Of a stretch of DNA of 7,797 nucleotides, positions 1-4,911 are shown piece after piece. Source of the DNA: Candidatus Bathyarchaeota archaeon (GTDB lineage: Archaea; Thermoproteota; CALKCG01; B24; JAGTQN01); assembly GCA_018396395.1 (NCBI GenBank), contig JAGTQN010000077.1, positions 1 to 7,797 on the forward strand, given 5' to 3'. A program made the translations under genes and the position numbers. Each line of letters opens with the position of its first letter. The first letter of the stretch is position 1. The notes beneath the pieces were generated by a model. That model did not search any database and was not told the origin of the DNA. It saw only the letters and a program-made list of their open reading frames with translations.

Positions 1-2
1 TT

Positions 3-554
3 AGGGGGAATAACATCTACAGAAACACAGCCAACGGAATATTGGCTGCTAGGAATATTGAGGCCCTTCTCCAATCGCCCTTGAACAGGCGCCTTTTAAG
101 CGAGGGGGAAACCCTTGTAGGTCTTAATCCTGAGGTTGGCCATGTCCTTATGGGCCATGAGGAGCTTGCATACGCCTTCGCCTCCATCCTAAGGGAGGGG
201 AGGCTCATGCATACCCATTGGAATAGCCAGCCCCTTGGCAACTACGATCAGGACCTGAATGTAGGAGTCCTAGGAATCGACCAGACTTATGCTGCCCTGT
301 TAACGCTGAAGATGTATGGCTACAGGGGCTACTTTGGGATAGACATAAACCCTGAAAGGATGCCTGTTGAAAGGGCGCTGATCCTTAATATAAACGCCCT
401 TAGGGCCGCCTGTGCAAGGCTCAACGAGCTCGATTACGGAGAGATAGTGGATGCCATGTTCGATCCAGCGGGGAACAGGGGAATTATTGAGGATATCTTT
501 ACAAAGGCCTTGGCGCCTCGGAGTGCCCAGCTTTTGGACATAAAGTCCATTTAA
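3..554 (+). CDS. Xylose-isomerase-like TIM-barrel sugar isomerase, C-terminal part (5' end outside window)
   Basis: The reading frame is open from the left edge (first full codon at 3) to TAA at 552-554, so this is a 3' fragment. A TTG at 42 could pose as a start, but the frame continues above it without a stop, so I treat the gene as running in from outside. Numbering from that TTG, residues 28-34 (LNPEVGH), 56-61 (MHTHWN) and 69-75 (DQDLNVG) match the C-terminal half of the xylose isomerase-like TIM-barrel family, where a D/E-x-G-H motif, an H-x-H/N motif and a later Asp bind a divalent metal and substrate. Such enzymes interconvert aldoses and ketoses in the cytoplasm. The usual Asp before GH is Glu here. 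A helical tail follows, ending in LLDIKSI. The substrate cannot be told. The VOC gene follows after 72 bases on the same strand. Confidence 0.75.
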   Translation, partial: RGNNIYRNTANGILAARNIEALLQSPLNRRLLSEGETLVGLNPEVGHVLMGHEELAYAFASILREGRLMHTHWNSQPLGNYDQDLNVGVLGIDQTYAALLTLKMYGYRGYFGIDINPERMPVERALILNINALRAACARLNELDYGEIVDAMFDPAGNRGIIEDIFTKALAPRSAQLLDIKSI

Positions 555-589
555 ACGAATAAAGGAGCAAAAGAAAAAGAAAGAAGAAA

Positions 590-606
590 GGAAGGGCTTT
601 TAGAAT
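590..606 (+). promoter_or_regulatory. Possible archaeal promoter (purine-rich BRE plus TATA-like box) of the VOC gene
   Basis: A purine-rich stretch (gaaggaaggg-like, about 587-597) is followed by a TATA-like cttttagaa at 597-605. Its centre is about 26 bases before the ATG at 627, the distance expected for a leaderless archaeal transcript, and no Shine-Dalgarno sequence precedes that ATG. A second A/T-rich box, ttataaaa at 613-620, is too close to the ATG to drive it. This rests on spacing alone. Confidence 0.35.
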
Positions 607-626
607 TAGAGATTATAAAACGAATC

Positions 627-1037
627 ATGGGGGTAAAAACTCTGATCGAAGGATTGGACCATGTGGGAATTAGCGTTAGCAACCTAGCGAGATCCTTGGA
701 TTTCTATCAAAACCTTTTTGGTTTAAGGGTTGTCGAGGAGTTCGATGTCCCCCAGTTCAATCTTCACGTCATATTCCTAAGGGCTGGAAAAGCCATGATC
801 GAGCTCTTAGACTATGGATCCAAGGAAAAGATTCCGCAAGCCCCCACATCGGGCTTTTATGGCCTTCGCCACCTTACATTCATCGTACAGGACCTTGATG
901 AGGTATGCGAGGCGCTAAGAAGGAAGGGAATTAGCTTTACAAGACCTCCGACAACGATTATCCCGGGAAGAATTAGGAATGCCTTCTTACTAGGCCCTGA
1001 TGGCGAATCCATAGAACTCATAGAAAGAAGGCCTTGA
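627..1037 (+). CDS. VOC-family (glyoxalase/dioxygenase-fold) metalloprotein, 136 aa
   Basis: This is a small cytoplasmic protein of the vicinal oxygen chelate superfamily, made of two beta-alpha-beta-beta-beta modules (about residues 8-61 and 78-134). All four expected metal ligands are visible: His12 in LDHVGISV, Glu59 in AMIELL, His82 in GLRHLTF and Glu130 in GESIELIE. The length suits single-domain members such as methylmalonyl-CoA epimerase, lactoylglutathione lyase and related lyases or isomerases. The pattern looks closest to the epimerase/lyase type, but the substrate is not evident. The ATG at 627 is chosen as the first start; a TTG at 654 (giving MDHVGISV) is a shorter alternative that fits the domain edge. 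There is no Shine-Dalgarno sequence, so a leaderless transcript is likely. The neighbouring isomerase suggests a role in carbon metabolism. The gene ends with TGA, then a T-rich terminator. Confidence 0.85.
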   Translation: MGVKTLIEGLDHVGISVSNLARSLDFYQNLFGLRVVEEFDVPQFNLHVIFLRAGKAMIELLDYGSKEKIPQAPTSGFYGLRHLTFIVQDLDEVCEALRRKGISFTRPPTTIIPGRIRNAFLLGPDGESIELIERRP

Positions 1038-1044
1038 TCCTTCA

Positions 1045-1098
1045 CCTTTCTTTTCTTTTCTTTTCTTTTCTTTTTTTCTTCCGCCTCTTTTTTTAAAT
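1045..1098 (+). terminator. Pyrimidine-rich T-run terminator after the VOC gene
   Basis: Starting 8 bases after the stop codon there is an almost pure pyrimidine tract: four exact copies of TTTTC at 1051-1070, then a T7 run at 1071-1077, and a further T-run at 1088-1094. Archaeal RNA polymerase stops at such T-rich tracts without a hairpin. The pentamer repeat may also be prone to length slippage. Confidence 0.6.
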
Positions 1099-1132
1099 TT
1101 CCTTTTCTCTCCTCGTCCTTCATGATCCTTAA

Positions 1133-1145
1133 TTCTTTTTATAGT
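1133..1145 (+). promoter_or_regulatory. TATA-like box in front of the candidate structured RNA
   Basis: The sequence ctttttatag at 1135-1144 resembles an archaeal TATA box. Counting about 26 bases from its centre puts a transcript start near 1165-1168, just before the first pairing base of the structured segment (1171). No protein gene follows on this strand for over 2 kb, so a promoter here would need another product. Support is positional only. Confidence 0.3.
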
Positions 1146-1166
1146 TTTGTGGCTTAATTATGGTTT

Positions 1167-1294
1167 ATAGGTAATAGAGGGCGTTTTCGGTCTCCGAGTC
1201 ATGGAGCTGTTTCCGAAAGTTTCCGTAAATCGCCCATCTTACTGGTAGAGACAGAAGGGAAAAACCGGAAAAAATTAAGCCATAAGCATTTTTT
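1167..1294 (+). ncRNA. Candidate small structured RNA, family unknown
   Basis: The 299-base stretch 1038-1336 has no gene. Inside it, 1171-1242 folds by eye into nested stems. Stem A pairs 1171-1174 with 1239-1242, 1177-1178 with 1237-1238, and GGGCG 1179-1183 with CGCCC 1231-1235. Stem B pairs TTTCGG 1185-1190 with CCGAAA 1213-1218. Stem C pairs CTCC 1192-1195 with GGAG 1203-1206 around a 7-base loop. That is 21 pairs in 72 bases. An outer pairing, 1146-1159 with 1273-1286, is 14 pairs long including two G-T; these are allowed only in the + strand RNA, which favours that strand, although it begins upstream of the predicted transcript start. A TATA-like box lies before the core and a T6 run (1289-1294) after it. 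I do not recognise a known family: there are no C/D boxes and no tRNA T-loop. It may also be a 3' element of the convergent genes. Confidence 0.35.
1260..1274 (-). terminator. T-run terminator of the subunit I-like genes
   Basis: Read on the minus strand this is TTTTTT, then ccgg, then TTTTT, about 60 bases beyond the last stop codon of the subunit I-like frame. Two closely spaced T-runs are typical of factor-independent termination in archaea. It lies inside the region proposed as a structured RNA on the opposite strand. Confidence 0.4.
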
Positions 1295-1336
1295 ATTGCA
1301 AAACAGGCCTCCCTTCCTTTTTAGCCTTAAGGATCT

Positions 1337-1582
1337 TCAGAATCCTGGGCCATAGAAAATGGCTATGGGATTCCCTCCCGTCGTATTTATGATCATTTGG
1401 CTCATGACGCCGTGGACTAAGGATAGGGCCATTATGCGAAGGTATGATATCGTGTTACTTACTGTCGAGATAAGAGCTTCGATGAAGAATATGAGACCAT
1501 CCAGTCCCTCGATAGCCAATTTTCCTATGAGCATCAGAGCAGACGGAAGGATGAGGAACCAAAGGAAGACGGGGCTCCTCAT
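1337..1582 (-). CDS. C-terminal segment of V/A-type ATPase subunit I, after an in-frame TAG (81 aa)
   Basis: This frame continues the preceding one exactly: TAG at 1585-1583 is directly followed by ATG at 1582-1580 in the same phase. It holds two membrane segments, about residues 3-22 and 41-63. The second, TVSNTISYLRIMALSLVHG, is the highly conserved family segment whose arginine (here Arg49, equivalent to yeast Vph1 Arg735) is essential for proton passage through the rotary ATPase membrane sector. The family normally has a further membrane helix and a cytoplasmic tail of roughly 60-90 residues; here the frame ends at GNPIAIFYGPGF and TGA. Another frame downstream reads a basic tail (ILKILKAKKEGRPVLQ), so a frameshift near the end is possible. 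No Shine-Dalgarno sequence precedes the ATG. It could be made by read-through of TAG, by termination-reinitiation at TAGATG, or not at all if the gene is decaying. Confidence 0.65.
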   Translation of the reverse strand: MRSPVFLWFLILPSALMLIGKLAIEGLDGLIFFIEALISTVSNTISYLRIMALSLVHGVMSQMIINTTGGNPIAIFYGPGF

Positions 1583-2413
1583 CTAGGCTTCAAGGTCGAG
1601 CTTATCGGAGAAGACTGAATACATGAGCCCTACATAAAGCCATAGCCAGCATACGGGTTCGAAAAAGGCTTCCTGAAACTCCTTCCGCAGGAGCTTGTTG
1701 AGAAGGTTTAGGATTAAGCCCATGGAGATGGGGAGGGATCCTATGAAAGGGGAGAGTTTGAACATTTTCGTGGGTTCCTCGAGGGGTCTAAATGGAAAGT
1801 GAATCCCGAAAGGGTTTGGGATCTCAAACTCTGGCATCGATAAGTGAACATGGTAGCCAAAGAAGTCTGAGAAGAGAATGCCTCCTAGGATACCCGAGAT
1901 TCCACACACAACGAGGAGGCTTCCGTTGTTGAGGACGTAGGAGAAGAGGCCCCCGACCCCTAGTCCAAGTTTGCTGCGAATCACTAGGACGATAAGCCCT
2001 ACTAGGGCTAGAATGAGCCCGTGGCCAATATCAGCGAACATAAAACCGAAGATCAAGGCAAAGGAAAGGGCGACGAGGGGGGTGGGATCTAATTCCCAAT
2101 AGGATGGAATTCCGAAGGAATTCATGAGCCTTTCAAAGGGCTTAAGGAACTCATTGTGGCTCTGGAGGGTTGGGGGATTCGTTTCCTCCGAAGGATCTTC
2201 AAACTTTATCTTGCAACGTTGACCAGTAGCCTCCATGGCGATTCTTGATGCCTCCTCGATAGCCAAAGTGGGAACCCAGCCAGCCACGTAGAAGGCTTCC
2301 CCATCAGATCGGGATGGAAGCTGTGATATTATACTTGGATGAAACCTTCCGAAGCCCTCAAGCCCTCTTATCAGGGCTTCATAATCTTCCTTATCTCTTA
2401 ACCATATCCTCAT
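1583..2413 (-). CDS. V/A-type ATPase subunit I homologue lacking the stalk arm, ended by in-frame TAG (276 aa)
   Basis: Subunit I (subunit a) holds the proton half-channels of the archaeal rotary ATPase and ties the membrane rotor to the peripheral stalk. Here residues 1-25 look like the normal N-terminal strand and helix (MRIWLRDKEDYEALIRGLEGFGRF). They are followed almost at once by the end of the cytoplasmic domain (FYVAGWVP, 41-48) and then the membrane domain: DPTP at 109-112, MFADIGHG at 125-132, and membrane segments near 112-129, 131-147, 163-185, 219-240 and 250-268. The long coiled-coil arm and distal lobe, about 250 residues in usual 600-700 residue relatives, are absent. Codons above the ATG, back to a TAA, read SLTPVSLRR, which also resembles the family N-terminus, so a non-ATG start (for example ATT at 2446) is conceivable. 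The frame ends in TAG between membrane segments 5 and 6. No other ATPase subunit gene is present. It could be a paralogue or a pseudogene. Confidence 0.7.
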   Translation of the reverse strand: MRIWLRDKEDYEALIRGLEGFGRFHPSIISQLPSRSDGEAFYVAGWVPTLAIEEASRIAMEATGQRCKIKFEDPSEETNPPTLQSHNEFLKPFERLMNSFGIPSYWELDPTPLVALSFALIFGFMFADIGHGLILALVGLIVLVIRSKLGLGVGGLFSYVLNNGSLLVVCGISGILGGILFSDFFGYHVHLSMPEFEIPNPFGIHFPFRPLEEPTKMFKLSPFIGSLPISMGLILNLLNKLLRKEFQEAFFEPVCWLWLYVGLMYSVFSDKLDLEA

Positions 2414-2502
2414 CCTACGAAGGCTTACTGGTGTTAGGGAGCCAATCGCTTATACGGCCATTCTGAAGATATCCGAGCATTCTCAAAAAGGGTGTAGGTC
2501 CT

Positions 2503-2520
2503 CTATTTAATACTTTTTCG
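2503..2520 (-). promoter_or_regulatory. Likely promoter of the subunit I-like gene (BRE plus TATA)
   Basis: On the minus strand the sequence cgaaaaag is followed by tattaaata and gag, an A/T-rich BRE-TATA pair. A transcript would start about 25 bases further on, near 2484, leaving a leader of about 70 bases before the ATG at 2413. The box is nearly symmetrical, so it could also be read from the + strand. An intact-looking promoter argues mildly against long-standing decay of the gene. Confidence 0.4.
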
Positions 2521-2547
2521 CCTTTATGGGCGTAAGCCCATGGAGGC
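2520..2547 (+). other. Twelve-base-pair hairpin with a GTAA (GNRA-type) loop
   Basis: GCCTTTATGGGC at 2520-2531 pairs with GCCCATGGAGGC at 2536-2547 around the loop GTAA. In a + strand RNA all twelve pairs form, two of them G-U, and the loop is a GNRA tetraloop. On the minus strand the same two positions would be C-A mismatches, so the structure belongs to a + strand transcript or to DNA. It sits just upstream of the minus-strand promoter at 2503-2520, in the 304-base gene-free stretch 2414-2717. That stretch otherwise holds a T-run for the flavin-reductase gene and a short TGATTT repeat (2662-2679). Its role is unknown; a small RNA, an insertion-element end or an operator are possible. Confidence 0.5.
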
Positions 2548-2584
2548 ATATTATGTTTTCCCATCCTTCAAGGAATCTTCCCAG

Positions 2585-2605
2585 TCAAAAAAGAAAGATA
2601 AAATA
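2585..2605 (-). terminator. Possible T-run terminator of the flavin-reductase-like gene
   Basis: On the minus strand this reads a T-rich tract with a T6 run (2592-2587), about 125 bases past the TAG stop at 2718. It is the first strong T-run downstream of the gene and lies before the promoter of the next minus-strand gene, so the two are probably separate transcription units. Confidence 0.35.
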
Positions 2606-2717
2606 CCGATTATGTCTACCAATTCAATTAGTTGGTTATTGCATCGTGGTTTTAGGAAATCTGATTTTGATTTTGATTTCTTCTACGGTAAAAGGAAAGC
2701 CCCTTCCATATAACAGG

Positions 2718-3254
2718 CTAAAGAGGAATCCTTTCTTTTGCGTCGGGATCGGCCCACGCAGTCAATATCTCCCCGAAATAAAGGGTATGATAGCTTCCTT
2801 TCGGATAGATGGCTTCGACAATTTTCTCATGCAATCCTTCCCTTTGGATATTAGCTTTGTATAGGACCTGGCATTCGTAATTGATGGGGCATTCGGCTAT
2901 AATCGGGGCCTTAACATTTTTTCCTAATAACGCCGTTAGCCCCTTTTCCTTAAACTTATCGACATCCCTGCCGGATACAGAACCGCAAAAATCCGTAATG
3001 TCCTCCATACCCTTCGCTGGCACATTTACCGTAAACACTCCCGTTGCCTCTATGAGACCATGGGTATACCTTGATGGCCTCACGGCTACTAGGAAGAAGG
3101 GGAGCCTCCAAAGGGTTCCCAAGAGGCCCCATCCGATTGTCATGACATTGTAGTGCCCACCCTTATCGGTGGAAGCCAGCAGAAGACCTCCATGGTTGAG
3201 GACATGCAGGGTCTCCATCGCATAACTTAAAGCTGGAACCCTTAGCTTCTCCAA
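2718..3254 (-). CDS. Flavin-reductase-like FMN-binding protein (178 aa)
   Basis: This is a soluble split-barrel flavoprotein of the flavin reductase-like group (DIM6/NTAB type). These proteins bind FMN and, with NAD(P)H, reduce flavins or serve as small oxidoreductases. Family marks are the strand segment TDKGGHYNVMTIGWG (29-43), the FMN-phosphate loop RPSRYTHGLIEATGVFTVNVP (59-79) and CGSVSGRDVDKF (90-101). The length fits single-domain members. Translation starts at a TTG (3254-3252), supported by a strong GAGGTGA nine bases upstream. The stop is TAG; reading past it gives about twenty non-family residues before a TAA, so TAG looks like a true stop here. The gene is transcribed away from the enolase-superfamily gene, sharing a 234-base divergent region. 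Its electron partner is unknown; an enzymatic link to the sugar genes is not evident. Confidence 0.85.
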   Translation of the reverse strand: MEKLRVPALSYAMETLHVLNHGGLLLASTDKGGHYNVMTIGWGLLGTLWRLPFFLVAVRPSRYTHGLIEATGVFTVNVPAKGMEDITDFCGSVSGRDVDKFKEKGLTALLGKNVKAPIIAECPINYECQVLYKANIQREGLHEKIVEAIYPKGSYHTLYFGEILTAWADPDAKERIPL

Positions 3255-3263
3255 GGTCTTGTT

Positions 3264-3270
3264 TCACCTC
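3264..3270 (-). promoter_or_regulatory. Strong Shine-Dalgarno deciding the TTG start of the flavin-reductase-like gene
   Basis: GAGGTGA on the minus strand matches seven bases of the archaeal anti-Shine-Dalgarno and lies nine bases before TTG at 3254. It settles the non-ATG start, since the next in-frame start (Met13) is inside the domain. Confidence 0.75.
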
Positions 3271-3290
3271 AGGAAAAAGGCTTTAGATAA

Positions 3291-3324
3291 CGAAAGCTCG
3301 TGAAGGATGAAAATAACGCTTTCG
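3291..3324. promoter_or_regulatory. Inverted repeat in the divergent region, possible operator
   Basis: CGAAAGC at 3291-3297 and GCTTTCG at 3318-3324 are exact inverted repeats, with one further AA/TT step on each side if a single base is skipped. The 20-base spacer gives 27 bases between arm centres, a spacing compatible with a dimeric regulator. The dyad overlaps a TATA-like element on the minus strand (near 3311-3318) that could serve the flavin-reductase gene. No regulator gene is in the window. Confidence 0.3.
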
Positions 3325-3364
3325 GTTGTTAGGTTAAAGAAGTCCTATTAGCCGTGAAGGAAGC

Positions 3365-3481
3365 ATCGATTCGGAAGAGAAATCCTCAGTAAATGGCTGA
3401 GTTGAAATCGATCTTTCTTTTTCCAAAAAGGTTCAAATCTAGAAAGGTTAATTAGTAGAAACCTAAGAAACTTTCTGAGGT
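3365..3481 (+). promoter_or_regulatory. Upstream region and Shine-Dalgarno of the enolase-superfamily gene
   Basis: A nested dyad lies at 3365-3412: ATCGATT pairs with AATCGAT, and inside it CTCAG 3385-3389 pairs with CTGAG 3397-3401. After it come TATA-like boxes at 3432-3442 and 3446-3455. GAGGT at 3477-3481 lies seven bases before TTG at 3489 and supports that start. Which TATA box is used cannot be decided from the sequence. Confidence 0.4.
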
Positions 3482-3488
3482 TTTCAAT

Positions 3489-4673
3489 TTGAAGATCGTC
3501 GACCTCAAGGCTACAATCGTCGAAAGAATCACTATAATCCGTATTGATACGGATGAAGGAATCTATGGCTATGGTGAAGCCCACTGCCCAAAACATCATG
3601 TCTTAGACCTAAAGCCCTTCATCATAGGACAGGATCCGACGAATGTTGAGAGGGTTATGCTAAGAATACGCCATCGAGGAGCCTTTAAGCCTTGGGGGGC
3701 TGGTGTCAGCGCCGTTGAGATGGCCCTATGGGACATAGCCGGGAAGGCAGCGGGCCTACCAGTTCACAGGCTTATAGGGGGGAAGGTTCGGGATAGGGTT
3801 CGCGTCTACTGCGATTGTGGCTCTGGGGTTCCCTTGGACCCCCAAGATCCTTCCTCAGCCTATAGCCCCGAAGCCTATGCCGAGAAGGCAAGGAGGCGAA
3901 GAAGGCTCCCTGAGGGCTTCACAATCCTGAAGTTCGACATAGGATTCCATGGTCGCCAGCTTCTTAGTGTTCCTGGGGGCGTCTATGATGCCCTCGATTC
4001 ATACCCGACAAGAGGACATGTGACGGAACGGGGCCTGAAGGCCGAGATCGAGATCGTGAAGGCTCTGAAGGAAGTTCTGGGCGATGAGATAGGTTTGGCT
4101 TTGGACTGCGGTCCTGGTCAATCCCTTCCTGCTGCCATAAGCCTTGCAAAGGCTCTAGAGCCCTTCAATCTCCTATGGGCTGAGGATCTCCTCACAGGCG
4201 ATTATACACCCTTCACAGATTCCGAAGCCTATCGCCTTTTATCCATGAGCACATCGACACCCATTCTTACCGGGGAGCAGATTTACTTGAGGCATGGTTT
4301 CAGAAGCCTAATCGAAAAGAATGCTGTTGACATAGTAGCCCCAGATATCTGCGATGTGGGAGGTTTGGCCGAGGCCAAATGGATCGCTGAATTCGCGGAT
4401 CTTTATGGAATCCTCATAGCCCCCCACAACTTCGGCCTCCCTATAGCCTTCATGGCGAATGTTCACGCAGCCGCGGCTATGCCCATGAACTTCATAGCCT
4501 TCGAGCATCACATGGCTGATGTCCCCTGGTGGGAGGATCTTGTGAAGGGTATAGAAAAGCCCATAATCAAGGATGGCTTTGCCAAGGTTCCTGAAACTCC
4601 TGGACTAGGGATAGAGCTGGAAGAGAAAGTCGTTAGGAAGCATCTGGCGGAGGGGGAGACCTACTTTGAATAA
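3489..4673 (+). CDS. Enolase-superfamily (mandelate racemase/muconate lactonizing type) sugar-acid dehydratase candidate, 394 aa
   Basis: Members remove the alpha proton of a carboxylate through a Mg-stabilised enolate, mostly to dehydrate or racemise sugar acids in the cytoplasm. The N-terminal capping domain covers about residues 1-120 and the (beta/alpha)7-beta barrel about 145-350. Visible ligands and catalytic positions are Asp206 (ALDCGPG), Glu232 (WAEDLL) and Glu263 (TGEQIY) for the metal, His313 (APHNFG) and Glu339 (FEHH) as the acid/base pair region, and Lys148. The classical second lysine of the K-x-K motif is Asp150 (KFD). The stretch TGEQIYLRHGF and the DVPWWEDLV segment recall a mandelate racemase-like subgroup with no settled substrate. 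The start is TTG with GAGGT seven bases upstream; the stop is TAA. A D-2-hydroxyacid dehydrogenase follows 238 bases later, which fits sugar-acid breakdown. Exact activity (for example gluconate, galactonate or mannonate dehydration) is not determined. Confidence 0.88.
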   Translation: MKIVDLKATIVERITIIRIDTDEGIYGYGEAHCPKHHVLDLKPFIIGQDPTNVERVMLRIRHRGAFKPWGAGVSAVEMALWDIAGKAAGLPVHRLIGGKVRDRVRVYCDCGSGVPLDPQDPSSAYSPEAYAEKARRRRRLPEGFTILKFDIGFHGRQLLSVPGGVYDALDSYPTRGHVTERGLKAEIEIVKALKEVLGDEIGLALDCGPGQSLPAAISLAKALEPFNLLWAEDLLTGDYTPFTDSEAYRLLSMSTSTPILTGEQIYLRHGFRSLIEKNAVDIVAPDICDVGGLAEAKWIAEFADLYGILIAPHNFGLPIAFMANVHAAAAMPMNFIAFEHHMADVPWWEDLVKGIEKPIIKDGFAKVPETPGLGIELEEKVVRKHLAEGETYFE

Positions 4674-4674
4674 C

Positions 4675-4691
4675 CTGTAGCTTCGCTACAG
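4675..4691 (+). terminator. Hairpin directly after the enolase-superfamily gene
   Basis: CTGTAGC and GCTACAG form a perfect seven-base-pair stem around TTC, beginning one base after the TAA stop (4671-4673). It is not followed by a clear T-run, so it may protect the 3' end of the message or assist termination rather than act as a classical terminator. Confidence 0.4.
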
Positions 4692-4751
4692 AATTCTTAA
4701 GTGACGGATGAGCTGGCTTTCCTTAGCTTTTAGAATCGAAAGTCGTGGATG

Positions 4752-4766
4752 TAAATTTATATTTAT
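4752..4766 (+). promoter_or_regulatory. TATA-like box upstream of the hydroxyacid dehydrogenase gene
   Basis: The run aaatttatattta at 4753-4765 is the most TATA-like element in the 238-base gap 4674-4911. A start about 25 bases downstream would leave a leader of around 125 bases, unusually long for an archaeal message, crossing a pyrimidine-rich stretch (about 4766-4825). A promoter nearer the gene was not seen. Confidence 0.3.
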
Positions 4767-4897
4767 TCCTCCATTCCGACCTACGTTACCTTTCCATTCC
4801 TTCCTCCTTCTTCGATTATTCCTTTTGGACAAAGGGCTCGATCCTAAAGCCTTCCTTTTGTCTAAGGGTTAAGTGTGGGAAATCCTTGTATTATGAC

Positions 4898-4902
4898 GGA
4901 GG
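4898..4902 (+). promoter_or_regulatory. Shine-Dalgarno deciding the TTG start of the hydroxyacid dehydrogenase
   Basis: GGAGG lies nine bases before TTG at 4912 and confirms a non-ATG start. The next ATG in frame (Met16) falls inside the first helix of the substrate domain. Confidence 0.7.
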
Positions 4903-4911
4903 CGTAAAAAT

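Noticed and set aside
857..1123. Minus-strand frame with a lysine/glutamate-rich start over the VOC gene end
   Set aside because: The charged stretch is just the complement of the TTTTC terminator tract, and the rest is antisense to the VOC gene.
1171..1242. The structured core is 72 bases long with a 7-base loop on CTCC/GGAG, suggesting a tRNA, possibly an amber suppressor
   Set aside because: The loop gagtcat lacks the invariant T before the anticodon, there is no GTTCRA T-loop or D-arm pattern, and the outer stem is broken by bulges. It does not fit a tRNA.
2718..2720. TAG at the end of the flavin-reductase-like gene as another read-through codon
   Set aside because: The protein is complete in length at this stop, and the following frame gives about twenty low-complexity residues (RRRNQNQNQIS type) unlike the family.
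2526..2864. A 112-codon + strand frame over the spacer and the flavin-reductase gene
   Set aside because: It is largely antisense to a well-supported gene, its start lies in the hairpin, and the translation shows no domain.
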